Below, one piece after another: positions 26,649 through 36,211 of a stretch of DNA of 64,000 nt (the first letter of the stretch is position 1; each line of letters opens with the position of its first letter). The stretch comes from Sagittula stellata E-37 (GTDB lineage Bacteria; Pseudomonadota; Alphaproteobacteria; Rhodobacterales; Rhodobacteraceae), in contig NZ_CP155729.1 in assembly GCF_039724765.1 (NCBI RefSeq), positions 3,109,501-3,173,500 of the forward strand. The letters run 5' to 3'. The notes under the pieces were generated by a model. It saw only the letters and a program-made list of their open reading frames with translations. It had not been told where the DNA came from and did not search any database. The position numbers and the translations under genes are program-made.

Positions 26649-28190
26649 ATGGATGAAACCGAAGAAAGCCACGGTCACTGGGATCCGTTTGGCCATCCGC
26701 TGTTCGACGGACCGGAGGCACGCGCGCTGAGCCGCGTGGGCGTGGTCGATATCGGGTCGAACTCTGTCCGGATGGTGGTGTTCGACGGCGCGGCACGCAG
26801 CCCGGCCTACTACTTCAACGAAAAGATCCTGTGCGGTCTGGGCGACGGGATGAACACCTCGGGCCGGTTGAGCCCCGATGGCCGGGTGCGCGCGTTGGAT
26901 GCCATGAAACGTTTCCGGTTGCTGGCGGACGGGATGGAATTGTCGGGTCTGACCGTTGTGGCGACCGCCGCCATGCGCGACGCAGAGGATGGGCCGCAGT
27001 TCCGCCGCCAGATCGAAAACGAGACCGGGCTGACGGTCCACGTCATCGACGGCGCGGAAGAAGCGCGGCTTTCGGCTCAGGGCGTGCTGCTGGGGTGGCC
27101 CGGATCCTATGGCCTGGTCTGTGACATTGGCGGATCGTCGATGGAACTGGCCGAGATCGGCAAGGGCCGCGTCGGACGCCGCATGACCTCGGCGCTGGGA
27201 CCGTTGAAACTGAAGGACCTCGACGGCGGCAAGAAGGCGCGTGACAAGCACATCCGCAAGGAAATCGAAGCGCTGACGGACTATATGGGCACGCAGCGCG
27301 ACCGGCTGTTCCTCGTGGGGGGCAGTTGGCGGGCCATTGCACGCATCGACATGCTGCGCCGAGAGTACCCGTTGCGGGTGCTGCATGAATACCGCATGGA
27401 TGCTTCGACCGTGGCGGAAACCGTCGCCTTCATCGAAGCGCACCCGGATCACGAGGTGCTGCGCAAGGCGGCCGGCGTGTCGTCCACACGGATGGCTCTG
27501 GTGCCTTTTGCGGCGGAGGTGCTGCAACAGATCGTGGCAAACGTCCAACCCTCCGACATCGCCATTTCGAGTTACGGCATCCGCGAGGGGCTTTTGTACG
27601 AACAGATGCCGAAGGTGCTGCGCGACCGCGACCCGCTGATCGAGGCCTGTCGGTTCGCCGAGGCGAAGGATGCGCGTCTACCAGGGTTCGGCCGCCAGCT
27701 TTACGATTTCGTGCTGCCGCTGTTCCCCGACGCGTCGGAGGGGCGCCGCCGCCTGATCCACGCCGCCTGTCTCCTGCACGATGTCAGTTGGCGCGCGCAT
27801 CCCGATTACCGGGCCGAGACCTGTTTCGACAACGCCACGCGCGCGAACCTCGGCGGGCTGAAGCACTGGGAACGGGTGTATCTCGGCCTGTCTCTGCTGC
27901 ACCGATACAAGAACAAACGCGAAGGCACGCGGTTCGAAGAGCTCTATAACCTTCTGGACGAGCCGCACCGGCGCGAAGCTGAGGTGCTGGGCAAGGCGAT
28001 GCGCTTTGGCGCCATGCTCTGGACGCTGGAATCGTCTGCCGGAAAAGCGCGCTTCGACTCGGACGGCACGCGGCTCTTGCTGCGGATGGAACCCGACATG
28101 ACAGACCTGTACGGAGAGGTCGCGCGCGCGCGGTTCAAGTCGCTGGCGCAGGCCATGGGCGCGGAGAGTTTCGAGGTCGTTTCCGGCTGA
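26649..28190 (+). CDS. ppx: Exopolyphosphatase (Ppx/GppA family)
   Basis: A 513-residue Ppx/GppA phosphatase that removes terminal phosphate from polyphosphate and possibly pppGpp. The N-terminal actin-like fold has the phosphate loop VVDIGSNSVRMVVFDG (about residues 31-46), ATAAMRDAEDG, and a second loop VCDIGGSSMELAEI. The C-terminal part (about 330-510) is HD-like (HAACLLHDVSWRAHPDYR). It would balance the ppk1 product; the two are separated by the 4.9-kb flagellin insertion. A GGGAG site stands 9 bases before the ATG. Confidence 0.93.
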   Translation: MDETEESHGHWDPFGHPLFDGPEARALSRVGVVDIGSNSVRMVVFDGAARSPAYYFNEKILCGLGDGMNTSGRLSPDGRVRALDAMKRFRLLADGMELSGLTVVATAAMRDAEDGPQFRRQIENETGLTVHVIDGAEEARLSAQGVLLGWPGSYGLVCDIGGSSMELAEIGKGRVGRRMTSALGPLKLKDLDGGKKARDKHIRKEIEALTDYMGTQRDRLFLVGGSWRAIARIDMLRREYPLRVLHEYRMDASTVAETVAFIEAHPDHEVLRKAAGVSSTRMALVPFAAEVLQQIVANVQPSDIAISSYGIREGLLYEQMPKVLRDRDPLIEACRFAEAKDARLPGFGRQLYDFVLPLFPDASEGRRRLIHAACLLHDVSWRAHPDYRAETCFDNATRANLGGLKHWERVYLGLSLLHRYKNKREGTRFEELYNLLDEPHRREAEVLGKAMRFGAMLWTLESSAGKARFDSDGTRLLLRMEPDMTDLYGEVARARFKSLAQAMGAESFEVVSG

Positions 28191-28271
28191 ACCGGCACTG
28201 CAGCGGCCTTCGCGGGGATGCGAGACGCATGTTTCACCTGCGGTGCCGGGCCTGTGGATCTCGCCTTTCGA

Positions 28272-28637
28272 TCACAGTTCGATTTCGCCGTTCTCCGGCA
28301 GTGGCTCCTCGTCTTCCGGCGGCGTCTTGCGTCGGATGATGATGTCGCCGTTGGGCAGAATTTCGGGCGGCTCGTAGACCGACCAGTCCTCCACCTCTTC
28401 AAGGATATCGCGCAGGGCTGGCCCCATCTCGGTCATGAAGGCCTGTAACTGAGGGCGCATTTCCCGGGCGAGATCTTCGAGATCTTCAAGCGCCGGTTCC
28501 ATCTCGCTCATCAACCCGCGGAAGAAGAGGCGCGCGCCCTCTTCCATCAGGTTGAATCCGCCGTCGTCCTCTTCCTGCGCGGCGACGGGCGCGGCGAAGA
28601 GCGTCAGGGCGAGCAGCGGTGCGGCAATGTGTTTCAT
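28272..28637 (-). CDS. Small secreted acidic protein of a Rhodobacteraceae family
   Basis: A 121-residue protein with a signal peptide (MKHIAAPLLALTLFAAPVAA, cleavage before QEEDD). The mature part is acidic and helical (about residues 28-85), and contains LMEEGARLFFRGLMSEMEPAL and then PEILPNGDIIIRRK near the end. Relatives in the family are often labelled AAA+ ATPase in databases, but no ATP-binding motif is present, so that name should not be used. It is convergent with ppx and ends in a Glu/Pro-rich tail. Confidence 0.8.
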   Translation of the reverse strand: MKHIAAPLLALTLFAAPVAAQEEDDGGFNLMEEGARLFFRGLMSEMEPALEDLEDLAREMRPQLQAFMTEMGPALRDILEEVEDWSVYEPPEILPNGDIIIRRKTPPEDEEPLPENGEIEL

Positions 28638-28683
28638 CCCCCGAAGATAGGTCGGCCCATGCGGTCCGGGAAGGGCAACGCCC

Positions 28684-29721
28684 TCAGATTTCCAGGTCGA
28701 GCGTGACCGGGAAGTGGTCCGAAGCGGTCAGCAGCGCCTCCCGCAGCGCTGGGTCGCGCCAGCATCGGGGATTGTCGAAGGGATGCCAGATCCGCCAGTC
28801 CGGCTGCCGCGCCATCAGGTCCGGCGACACCATCACGTAGTCGAGCAGCGCCTGAAGATAGCGGTTTTCAGGTTCGATGAAGAAGCGCGAAGTGGCGGGC
28901 TGGGCACCGATCCGCCGAGAAAGAGCCTCCGCCGCGTGGGGGTCGTAAAGGGCGGTGTCGCCCTGCCCCAGAACGATCTCGACCGAGCTGCGGCCAAACA
29001 GGCTTTCGAATTCGTCGAGACCGGGACCGTCGTTCAGATCGCCCATCACGATCAGGCTCTGGCCGTCTGCAAGCAACGCGTCGATCCGGGCGCGCAACCA
29101 GATCGCCTGTGCCAGTTGCTTGCGCCGGTTGGCAATGGCCAGCCGCATGACATCATCCCGGCTGCGCGCGCCGTGCGGTGCCTTGGACTTCAGATGGGCG
29201 CCTATGAGATGCACTGCGTGGCCCGAGGCAGTCGTTACGGCCAGTTCCAGCGGCGGTTTCGAGAAGCGCACCGGGTCGGGGAAATCGTCGACATCGAGGT
29301 CGATGCGGAACTCCGTGTCAAAGCCCGGCGCGCCAGGCGTGGCCTTCGGGTCGTGCCGGACGGTCAGGCGCGCCGGGTCGTAGAGCAGCGCGATTTCCTG
29401 CTGCGTGTCGTTGGTGAAGCCGGTGATCGTGGCCGACGTGCGCAGGTCGAATGCCTGCGCAAAGGCCGTCAATGCGCGGGTGGTGGAGCGGCGGCTGCCG
29501 GTGTCCGGTGCCTCGATCACCATGACCGCATCGGCGTCGAGCACTTTGAAAACGGTGCCCAGTGCCTCTGCCTGCGCGCGGCGTGTCACATCGCGGCGCC
29601 CTGACCAGCCATCGTCGGCAATCAGGTGGCCGCGATCGTCGAACAACGCATCGAACCACTCGACGTTGTAGGTGGCAAAGCGCAAGCCGGGGTCAGGCGG
29701 TTTCGCGGGCGGAGATCTCAT
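28684..29721 (-). CDS. Endonuclease/exonuclease/phosphatase family protein
   Basis: A 345-residue cytoplasmic protein (no signal peptide) with the metal-dependent EEP fold. Motifs in order are RFATYNVEWFDAL, AVMVIEAPD (catalytic Glu), LIGAHLKSKAPHG, IVMGDLNDGPG, and the final TASDHFPVTLDLEI with the Asp-His pair. The substrate could be DNA, RNA, a phospholipid or an inositol phosphate. The ATG at 29721 overlaps the upstream TerB-J-domain gene by 29 bases; a TTG just before RFATYNVEW is an alternative start. Confidence 0.85.
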   Translation of the reverse strand: MRSPPAKPPDPGLRFATYNVEWFDALFDDRGHLIADDGWSGRRDVTRRAQAEALGTVFKVLDADAVMVIEAPDTGSRRSTTRALTAFAQAFDLRTSATITGFTNDTQQEIALLYDPARLTVRHDPKATPGAPGFDTEFRIDLDVDDFPDPVRFSKPPLELAVTTASGHAVHLIGAHLKSKAPHGARSRDDVMRLAIANRRKQLAQAIWLRARIDALLADGQSLIVMGDLNDGPGLDEFESLFGRSSVEIVLGQGDTALYDPHAAEALSRRIGAQPATSRFFIEPENRYLQALLDYVMVSPDLMARQPDWRIWHPFDNPRCWRDPALREALLTASDHFPVTLDLEI

Positions 29722-30376
29722 CCCACGCGCGGTTGATCGCGGCCATGCGCTTTTCGGCGATCTTGACCGCCTCTTCGGGCACACCGCGCGCGATCATCAC
29801 GTCCGGGTGGCTGTCGCGCACGAGTTGCCGCCAATGCTTGCGGATTTCGCGCAGGTCCATATCGGGCGTGACGCCCAGCACATCGTAGGGATCGGGCACC
29901 GCGTCCGGCACAAGACGGCCGCGCATGGACCGGAAGCGGTTTTCCGACATGCCGAAGATCTCGGACACACGGGTCAGGAAGGCGTCCTCTGCCGGGTGAT
30001 ACTGGCCGTCCGCCATCGCGATATGGAACAACCCTTCCATCAGGTCGCACAACGCCTCGCGGTTTTCGCCGAACATGGTGGAGATGCGGCGGGCGTATTC
30101 CTCGAAACCTGCAACATCCTGCCGGGCAAGGTTGAAGACGCGGGCGGCGTTGCCCTCTTCCTCGGCCGGGATATGAAAGACCTCGCGGAAGGCGGTGACC
30201 TCGGCGCGGGTGACGAGGCCGTCGGCCTTGGCCATCTTTGCCGACAGGGCGATCACGGCGATGGTGAACGCCACGGAACGCTCAGGCGGCGTGCGCAGGC
30301 GGTCGAACAGCGCGCCAAGCGTTTCGCCGGAGGTCAGCGCAGAAAGCGCCTGGGTGATGCGGGTCCAGATCGACAT
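29693..30376 (-). CDS. TerB and J-domain protein (DjlA-like co-chaperone)
   Basis: A 227-residue protein. Residues about 30-150 form a TerB-like helical domain (IALSAKMAKADGLVTRAEV and IAMADGQYHPAEDAFL), and residues 163-227 form a J domain (DPYDVLGVTPDMDLREIRKH) with the HPD motif in RDSHPDVMIA. The J domain should stimulate a DnaK-type chaperone. Unlike E. coli DjlA no N-terminal transmembrane anchor is seen. It overlaps the downstream nuclease-family gene, so the two are probably one transcription unit. Confidence 0.9.
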   Translation of the reverse strand: MSIWTRITQALSALTSGETLGALFDRLRTPPERSVAFTIAVIALSAKMAKADGLVTRAEVTAFREVFHIPAEEEGNAARVFNLARQDVAGFEEYARRISTMFGENREALCDLMEGLFHIAMADGQYHPAEDAFLTRVSEIFGMSENRFRSMRGRLVPDAVPDPYDVLGVTPDMDLREIRKHWRQLVRDSHPDVMIARGVPEEAVKIAEKRMAAINRAWDEISARETA

Positions 30377-30646
30377 GCCGGCATTTTACCGCGATGCAGC
30401 GAAACTGTCAGGGCAGGAAATACAGAATTTTCTGCATAAGCACGAAATCCATCCATCCGCCGGCCCCGAGGCGCACCTGCGAAAGGAGCGCGGCGGGGCA
30501 ATCATGGTTGGCAGCACCGCCGGGATCGGCGCCCGATTTACCGAGGCATCGTCTGTGCACGCCATCCGCGTATAAAGCGCGATCAGTCGCCGCCATCAAC
30601 GCGCGGTCAGGGCGAGCGACGCGCGCGGGCTATTTGGTCCGCACGA

Positions 30647-31264
30647 TCATGCCAGGACGATGTCCGCGTCCGCTTGCCGGATCGCTGCAGCCAGGCCGGC
30701 AGGCCCATGCTGAAACCGGACTTGCGGCGCATCCAGATACGGAGCGAGCAGGTCGCTCAGGGCGGCGGCGTCGGGATGTGTAACCGTCAGTTCGGTCAGC
30801 GCCGCGCCGGATGCGGGCAACGAGCGCCCCGGCGGCACAGCCGAATGCCACTGGATCAGGGCCGGAAAAAGACCGTCGAACGGCAGGCGCCCGTCTTCGG
30901 GCACCGCCATGGTCCATGACAGTTTGCCGCGACTCAGTTCCACGGCCCGCCCGGCCATGGGAAGCGCCGCGATGGCCGCGTGGATGTCGGAGACGGCGCA
31001 GATCCACTTGTCCAGCCGTGCCTCACCCGCGAACTCGTCAAGGCCGAACCAGCGCGCGTCTGGCGGCGCGGAGGCGGACGGATCAATGGCAATCGCCTCG
31101 ATGTAGAGTTCCGGGTCCAGCCCGACGAGCTGGTTGTGCGTGCCGAAACGCGGATGCACCCCGCCCGAGGACATGGGCAGCCCGAGCGCACCTTCGACAT
31201 GCGCGATCGCTTCGGCGAGCGTTTCGCCCAGAACGGCGATATGATCGAGGGTCAGCGTCACCAT
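30647..31264 (-). CDS. VOC superfamily (glyoxalase-like) protein
   Basis: A 205-residue protein of the glyoxalase-like VOC type. The first module begins LTLDHIAVLGETLAEAIAHV, with the family His; HPRFGTHNQLVGLDPELYIE carries the second His and the Glu that usually bind metal. The second half is more diverged (LIQWHSAVPPG). The substrate is unknown. The ATG at 31264 (MVTLTLDHIAVLG) is chosen because the 16 upstream residues add nothing to the fold. A 270-base gap separates it from the DjlA-like gene; that gap has only the palindrome CAGAATTTTCTG (30424-30435). Confidence 0.82.
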   Translation of the reverse strand: MVTLTLDHIAVLGETLAEAIAHVEGALGLPMSSGGVHPRFGTHNQLVGLDPELYIEAIAIDPSASAPPDARWFGLDEFAGEARLDKWICAVSDIHAAIAALPMAGRAVELSRGKLSWTMAVPEDGRLPFDGLFPALIQWHSAVPPGRSLPASGAALTELTVTHPDAAALSDLLAPYLDAPQVRFQHGPAGLAAAIRQADADIVLA

Positions 31265-31381
31265 TGAGTGTGAATTCCGTGCAGTCGCAGCACGATAGAC
31301 GCGCAAATCCATGCTGCAAAGCGGAAAAACGACCGGTTCCGCGTTGAAAGCTCAGGCAAACGCCCCAAATATGACTGAATC

Positions 31382-31387
31382 TATAAT
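31382..31387 (+). promoter_or_regulatory. Candidate -10 box of nhaA
   Basis: TATAAT lies 22 bases before the nhaA start in a locally AT-rich stretch, unusual in this GC-rich DNA. No good -35 box is seen at 16-18 bases; TTGAAA at 31344-31349 is too far. A very short leader would result. Confidence 0.35.
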
Positions 31388-31409
31388 CTTTACATGAGGG
31401 AAATATAGG

Positions 31410-32615
31410 ATGCTGCTACGCGCTCTGGACAAGTTTTTCAGTCACGAAGCTTCGGGGGGCATCCTCCTCATACTTTCAGCGGTCCTGGCCATGGTGGTGG
31501 CCAATTCCGGGCTCGATATCCTGTATGACAACTTTCTCGGCAGCTACTTCAGCGTAACCATCAACGGCGAAGGCCTGGAAAAGCCGCTGATCCTGTGGAT
31601 CAACGACGGGCTCATGGCGATCTTCTTCTTCCTGATCGGCCTTGAGCTGAAACGCGAACTTCTGGAAGGCAAGCTGAAGAACCCGTCTGACGTCGTCCTT
31701 CCGGGCATGGCCGCCGTGGGCGGTATGGTGCTTCCGGCCGTCGTCTACCTCGTCTTCAACTGGGGCAACACTGAAACGGTCAACGGTTGGGCCATCCCGG
31801 CGGCGACCGACATTGCCTTTGCCCTGGGCGTTCTGGCGCTGGTCGGCGACCGGGTTCCGGCCTCTTTGAAGGTCTTCCTGCTGACGCTGGCGATCCTTGA
31901 CGATATGGGCGCGATCATCATCATCGCCCTGTTCTACACCGCCGAATTGAAGGTCAACTACCTGCTGATGGCGCTGATCCCAATGGCAGCCATGTGGTAT
32001 CTGAACCGCCAGCGCGTGCACCGTGTGGCCCCGATCCTGCTTCTGGGTGTGGTGCTGTGGGTGCTGGTGCTGAAGTCGGGCGTTCATGCGACGCTGGCCG
32101 GTGTGGTCACCGCCTTCTTCATCCCGCTCAAGGACAAGTGGGGCAAGTCTCCCCTGCACTCCCTTGAGCACGGCCTGTCCCCCTATGTTCTCTACCTCAT
32201 CATTCCGGTCTTCGCTTTTGCCAACGCGGGCGTTGTGCTGGCGGGCATGGAACTGAACCAGGTGCTGGCTCCGCTGCCGCTTGGCATCGCGCTTGGCCTG
32301 ATCATCGGCAAGCAGGTGGGTGTCTTCGGCGTGGCCTTCCTGATGGTGAAGATGGGTCTGGCCCGGATGCCCTACGGCGCCAACTGGGCGCAGATCTACG
32401 GCATCGCCTGCCTCGCCGGGATCGGCTTTACCATGTCGCTCTTTATCGGCTCGCTGAGTTTCTCCGATCCGGCGCTGATGAACGAAGTGCGCATCGGCGT
32501 GCTGAGCGGATCGCTTATCTCGGGCATCATCGGCTACATCGCTCTGCGCATGTCGACCAGCAAGGAAGATCAGGCCGGCAAGGCCGAGAGCGAGTCAAAC
32601 GCGACCGCAGCCTGA
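31410..32615 (+). CDS. nhaA: Na+/H+ antiporter NhaA
   Basis: A 401-residue inner-membrane antiporter that expels Na+ in exchange for protons, suiting a marine organism. It has the NhaA fold of about 12 helices. The key pair of aspartates is seen in LTLAILDDMGAIIIIALF at residues 164-165 (163-164 in E. coli), and PAATDIAFALGVLALVGDRV is the helix IV signature. The pH-sensor region IFFFLIGLELKRELLEG is present. The gene is single, with an upstream TATAAT and a terminator-like hairpin 9 bases after the stop. Confidence 0.96.
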   Translation: MLLRALDKFFSHEASGGILLILSAVLAMVVANSGLDILYDNFLGSYFSVTINGEGLEKPLILWINDGLMAIFFFLIGLELKRELLEGKLKNPSDVVLPGMAAVGGMVLPAVVYLVFNWGNTETVNGWAIPAATDIAFALGVLALVGDRVPASLKVFLLTLAILDDMGAIIIIALFYTAELKVNYLLMALIPMAAMWYLNRQRVHRVAPILLLGVVLWVLVLKSGVHATLAGVVTAFFIPLKDKWGKSPLHSLEHGLSPYVLYLIIPVFAFANAGVVLAGMELNQVLAPLPLGIALGLIIGKQVGVFGVAFLMVKMGLARMPYGANWAQIYGIACLAGIGFTMSLFIGSLSFSDPALMNEVRIGVLSGSLISGIIGYIALRMSTSKEDQAGKAESESNATAA

Positions 32616-32623
32616 ACCATCAC

Positions 32624-32666
32624 GATCGGGGCCGTCCGCTACAGGTCGGCCCCGATCTGACGTTTT
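32624..32666 (+). terminator. Terminator-like hairpin after nhaA
   Basis: GATCGGGGCCG (32624-32634) pairs perfectly with CGGCCCCGATC (32647-32657) around a 12-base loop. It is followed by TGACG and then TTTT, so the T-run is short and offset. Confidence 0.55.
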
Positions 32667-32721
32667 CGTCAAACAGACGGCCTTGGACCGGGCCATGATC
32701 TGCCCAGTTCCGCGAAATTGG

Positions 32722-32769
32722 GGCGGCTACCTAAGCCGCCATTGCGCTGACGCGCAGGCGTCTTTTTTT
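32722..32769 (+). terminator. Tandem hairpins with T7 run
   Basis: GGCGGCT-ACCTA-AGCCGCC (32722-32740) is followed by GACGC-GCAG-GCGTC (32749-32762) and seven Ts (32763-32769). This is a good intrinsic terminator shape, but the nhaA hairpin already lies 65 bases upstream. It may back up the first or end a separate small RNA. Confidence 0.6.
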
Positions 32770-33005
32770 GATACCGCCAATGTTTCGCTGACGTCTTGAG
32801 GCGCCAAATTGTCTTCGCGCATCATCCTGTCGAGCACCGTAATGAGGTACGAAATCAGCGGAAACGTCCGGCAGATGGGCGCAGTCGCCGGTTTGCGCGG
32901 GCCTGAATTCGGAGCAAACGACCGGCAAGGCGGACCGCTACACCCGCCGGTATGACCTTGGCCCCGGCGATGCGCGCCCCCTGTCCAGGGGACGCGCGAA
33001 GGGGA

Positions 33006-35147
33006 TCAGGCCGCCGCGTCGGAGCGCGCCAGACGGATCAGCCGCAGAATGTCCTGCGCCGCTTCGGGAATGTTGGTGCCGGGACCGAAGATCGCTTTCA
33101 CCCCTGCATTTTTCAGGAATTCGTAGTCCTGGTGCGGGATGACACCGCCGCAGATCACGATGATGTCGCCCGCGCCTTCGGCCTGCAGCGCCTTGACCAG
33201 TTGCGGGGCCAGGGTCTTGTGACCGGCGGCCTGGCTGGAGATGCCGACCACGTGCACATCGTTGTCGATGGCGTCCTGAGCGGCCTCTTCCGGGGTCTGG
33301 AACAGCGGTCCCACGTCGACGTCGAACCCGATATCGGCAAAGGCCGTCGCGATGACCTTGGCGCCGCGGTCGTGACCGTCCTGCCCCATCTTGACCACCA
33401 GCATGCGCGGGCGGCGGCCTTCGTCCTCGGCGAACTGCTCCACCGATTTCTGGATGGCGGCAAAGCCCTCGTCGCCCTCGTAGGCCGCGCCGTACACACC
33501 GGCGAGGGTCTTCACCTCTGCCCGGTGCCGGCCGAATTCCTTTTCCATCGCCATGCTGATCTCTCCTACGGTGGCACGCGCGCGGGCCGCTTCGACCGCG
33601 GCATCAAGCAGGTTGCCGCCCTCTTTCGCACGGCGGGTCAGTTCTTCGAGCGCCGCGGTGCAAGCCGCCTCGTCGCGCGTGGAACGGATCTTCTCCAGTC
33701 GGGCGACCTGGCTCTCGCGCACCTTGGCGTTGTCGATGTCGAGGATGTCGAGGTCGTCCTCCTTCTCCAGCCGGTACTTGTTGACGCCGACGATCACGTC
33801 GGTGCCGCGGTCGATATCGGCCTGACGGCGGGCCGCCGTCTCTTCGATCCGGAGCTTCGGCATCCCGGATTCGACGGCGCGGGTCATGCCGCCCATCTCG
33901 TCCACTTCCTCGATCAACGCCCAGGCCCGTTCGGCCAGCTCGTTGGTCAGGCTCTCGACGTAGTAGGACCCCGCCAGCGGATCGACGACCTTTGTGACGC
34001 CGGTTTCCTCCTGCAGCACAAGCTGCGTGTTGCGCGCGATGCGGGCGGAGAATTCCGTCGGCAAGGCAATGGCTTCGTCGAGTGCGTTGGTGTGCAGCGA
34101 CTGGGTGCCGCCAAGGACCGCCGACATCGCCTCATAAGCCGTGCGAATGACATTGTTATAGGGGTCCTGCTCTGCCAGCGACACGCCGGAGGTCTGGCAA
34201 TGGGTGCGCAGCATCTTCGACCGGGGGTTCTGCGCCCCGAGTTCCGTCATGATGCGGTGCCACAGCAGTCGCGCGGCGCGCAGCTTGGCCACTTCCATGA
34301 AGAAGTTCTTGCCAATGGCGAAGAAGAAGGACAGACGGCCGGCGAATTTGTCAATGTCCATACCGGCTTCCATGGCGGTCTTCACGTACTCCTTGCCGTC
34401 GGCGAGGGTGAAGGCCAGCTCTTGGACGAGGTTCGCGCCCGCTTCCTGCATGTGATAGCCGGAAATCGAGATCGAGTTGAACTTCGGCATGTAATCCGAT
34501 GTATACGCTATGATATCCGAGATGATGCGCATCGACGGCGCGGGCGGATAGATATACGTGTTGCGGACCATGAACTCCTTCAGGATGTCGTTCTGGATGG
34601 TCCCGGACAGCACGGACCTGTCATGGCCCTGCTCTTCGCCGGTGACGATAAAGTTCGCCAGAACCGGGATCACCGCGCCGTTCATCGTCATCGACACGGA
34701 CACCTTGTCGAGCGGAATGCCGTCGAACAGGATCTTCATGTCCTCGACGCTGTCGATGGCGACCCCTGCCTTGCCCACATCCCCCACCACGCGCGGGTGA
34801 TCGCTGTCGTAGCCGCGGTGCGTTGCAAGGTCGAAGGCGACGGACACACCCTGCTGCCCGGCGGCCAACGCCTTGCGGTAGAAGTTGTTCGATTCCTCGG
34901 CGGTGGAGAACCCGGCGTACTGGCGGATCGTCCAGGGACGGCCCGCGTACATCGTCGCCTTCACGCCACGGGTGAAGGGCTCCTGCCCCGGAAGGCTGCC
35001 CATGTGCGGCAGGCCCTCGGTGTCGGCGGCGGTGTAGAGCGGCTTGACAGGGATGCCTTCTAGCGTGTCCCAGGTCAGGTCGTCGACAGCCTTGCCGCGC
35101 AGTTCCTTTTCAGCGGTCGCGCGCCAGTCTTCGGGCAGATCCGTCAT
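33006..35147 (-). CDS. mcmA: Methylmalonyl-CoA mutase
   Basis: A 713-residue adenosylcobalamin enzyme that turns methylmalonyl-CoA into succinyl-CoA, the last step of propionyl-CoA assimilation started by PccAB. The TIM-barrel substrate domain (about 30-560) has [19 protein letters not shown] and the [17 protein letters not shown] region. The C-terminal B12 domain has [19 protein letters not shown], with the cobalt-ligating His near residue 591. The subunits are fused in one chain, as in the homodimeric type. It overlaps the upstream sulfotransferase-like gene by 38 bases on the same strand. Confidence 0.97.
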   Translation of the reverse strand: MTDLPEDWRATAEKELRGKAVDDLTWDTLEGIPVKPLYTAADTEGLPHMGSLPGQEPFTRGVKATMYAGRPWTIRQYAGFSTAEESNNFYRKALAAGQQGVSVAFDLATHRGYDSDHPRVVGDVGKAGVAIDSVEDMKILFDGIPLDKVSVSMTMNGAVIPVLANFIVTGEEQGHDRSVLSGTIQNDILKEFMVRNTYIYPPAPSMRIISDIIAYTSDYMPKFNSISISGYHMQEAGANLVQELAFTLADGKEYVKTAMEAGMDIDKFAGRLSFFFAIGKNFFMEVAKLRAARLLWHRIMTELGAQNPRSKMLRTHCQTSGVSLAEQDPYNNVIRTAYEAMSAVLGGTQSLHTNALDEAIALPTEFSARIARNTQLVLQEETGVTKVVDPLAGSYYVESLTNELAERAWALIEEVDEMGGMTRAVESGMPKLRIEETAARRQADIDRGTDVIVGVNKYRLEKEDDLDILDIDNAKVRESQVARLEKIRSTRDEAACTAALEELTRRAKEGGNLLDAAVEAARARATVGEISMAMEKEFGRHRAEVKTLAGVYGAAYEGDEGFAAIQKSVEQFAEDEGRRPRMLVVKMGQDGHDRGAKVIATAFADIGFDVDVGPLFQTPEEAAQDAIDNDVHVVGISSQAAGHKTLAPQLVKALQAEGAGDIIVICGGVIPHQDYEFLKNAGVKAIFGPGTNIPEAAQDILRLIRLARSDAAA

Positions 35148-36045
35148 GTGTGTGTCCTCTCTCTTTCAGACCCGCCGCCAGGGTCAGCCTGCGGCGGCCC
35201 GGGTCCGGGTCGGCTTTCAATGTTGCGAGCCCGTCCGCCCCGGCTTCGAGCCAGAACAGATCGTCGGCGTAGGCCTCGCGCAGGCAGGCGCGCTGGCCGT
35301 CTGTGAAGGGCATGTAGCGGCCCTCTCCCTCCGGCATGTGGCCGGGATCTTCGCCCCGGTCCGAAAGTGTCGTGCGCAGGCCGCTCAGGTCGAGGTGGCG
35401 GTTGCGCCAGAACGCGCCCGGTCGGGCGACGGGCAGATGGGTCAGCCCGCTCATGACCGTCAGCAGGCGGTCGGGACGATCGCAGAACGCTTCGAACGGA
35501 GTGACGAGGATCTCTGCCTCCGGACAGGCGCAGGCCAGTTCGGTGACGAGTTCGCGCCAGCTTCGCGGGTTGGCGGCAATGCGGGCGAGCGTCTCCTCCG
35601 ACGGGGCCGGTGCCCCGCGCGGGATGAGGTGGCCGATGAGCGACGCCCACCAGGCATCGAGCGCGCGCACCTGCAGACAGATCGTGTTGACGTGGCCAAA
35701 GGCCTTCGCCAGCCGGGCGACCCGTTCTCCGGCACCGGGATACAGGGTGGCCCGGCGCAGGCACCGGCGCGGCATACCAAGCATGTTCTCGTCACTGACG
35801 ACAAGCCGCGCCGTGCCGGTCTTGCGGGCCCCTTCCAGCGCGAGGCGCACGCGCCCGGTGGCGCGGCGCGCCTGTGCCGGGCTTTCCGGCGCCTCCGCCA
35901 CTCCGTGCAAAAGCCCCTTGCGTGTGCGCCACGGCCCCCAGAATCCCAGCCTGCGCGCCTCGAGGTCGGCACGGTGGGCGCGCAGGTAGGCCTGAAAGCT
36001 GGTGGTGGCGGCGCGGTGCGCGCCGAGGTGGAGAATGATCTGCAT
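35110..36045 (-). CDS. Sulfotransferase-like protein
   Basis: A 311-residue protein. The N-terminus [20 protein letters not shown] resembles the P-loop-like PAPS phosphate-binding loop of sulfotransferases, although the usual Lys is replaced (GAHRAATT against PKTGTT). Later segments [10 protein letters not shown] and [19 protein letters not shown] ILVTPFEAF fit the 3'-phosphate-binding strand-helix pattern. Such proteins are frequent in marine Rhodobacteraceae, but the acceptor is unknown. Its stop lies inside mcmA, so it appears to be co-transcribed with the mutase, without a known metabolic link. Start at ATG 36045 next to the family N-terminus. Confidence 0.7.
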   Translation of the reverse strand: MQIILHLGAHRAATTSFQAYLRAHRADLEARRLGFWGPWRTRKGLLHGVAEAPESPAQARRATGRVRLALEGARKTGTARLVVSDENMLGMPRRCLRRATLYPGAGERVARLAKAFGHVNTICLQVRALDAWWASLIGHLIPRGAPAPSEETLARIAANPRSWRELVTELACACPEAEILVTPFEAFCDRPDRLLTVMSGLTHLPVARPGAFWRNRHLDLSGLRTTLSDRGEDPGHMPEGEGRYMPFTDGQRACLREAYADDLFWLEAGADGLATLKADPDPGRRRLTLAAGLKERGHTHDGSARRLARDR

Positions 36046-36211
36046 GGTCGTCACGGTCCCGGAGCGCCCGGACGCAGCCGATGCGCGCACGGTTCTTGCA
36101 ACGGCAGAGCTTGCGCCCCGGCCGGTGACAATGCGGTTAAAGGTAAAATTTTCGCGGGCTGAGGTGCATGTGGCCTGTGCAGGACGCGCGGAGCGACATA
36201 TATCTTGTGGT

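Larger units (their letters stand above)
32616..33005. other. 390-base region between nhaA and mcmA
   Basis: It contains the nhaA hairpin (32624-32657), two further tandem hairpins ending in a T7 run (32722-32769) and then about 235 bases without a recognisable signal. A 65-codon minus-strand frame at 32731-32928 has no ribosome site and crosses the hairpins; it is not accepted as a gene. Confidence 0.5.

Noticed and set aside
28272..28637. AAA+ ATPase label for the small secreted protein
   Set aside because: No Walker A or B motif and a signal peptide is present; the label seems to be inherited database noise.
30408..30599. 63-codon minus-strand frame before the DjlA-like gene
   Set aside because: No ribosome site, no signal or domain; likely chance in a 270-base gap.
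32731..32928. 65-codon minus-strand frame downstream of nhaA
   Set aside because: No ribosome site, overlaps the tandem hairpins, no similarity recognised.
32952..35063. 703-codon plus-strand frame opposite mcmA
   Set aside because: Antisense shadow of methylmalonyl-CoA mutase.
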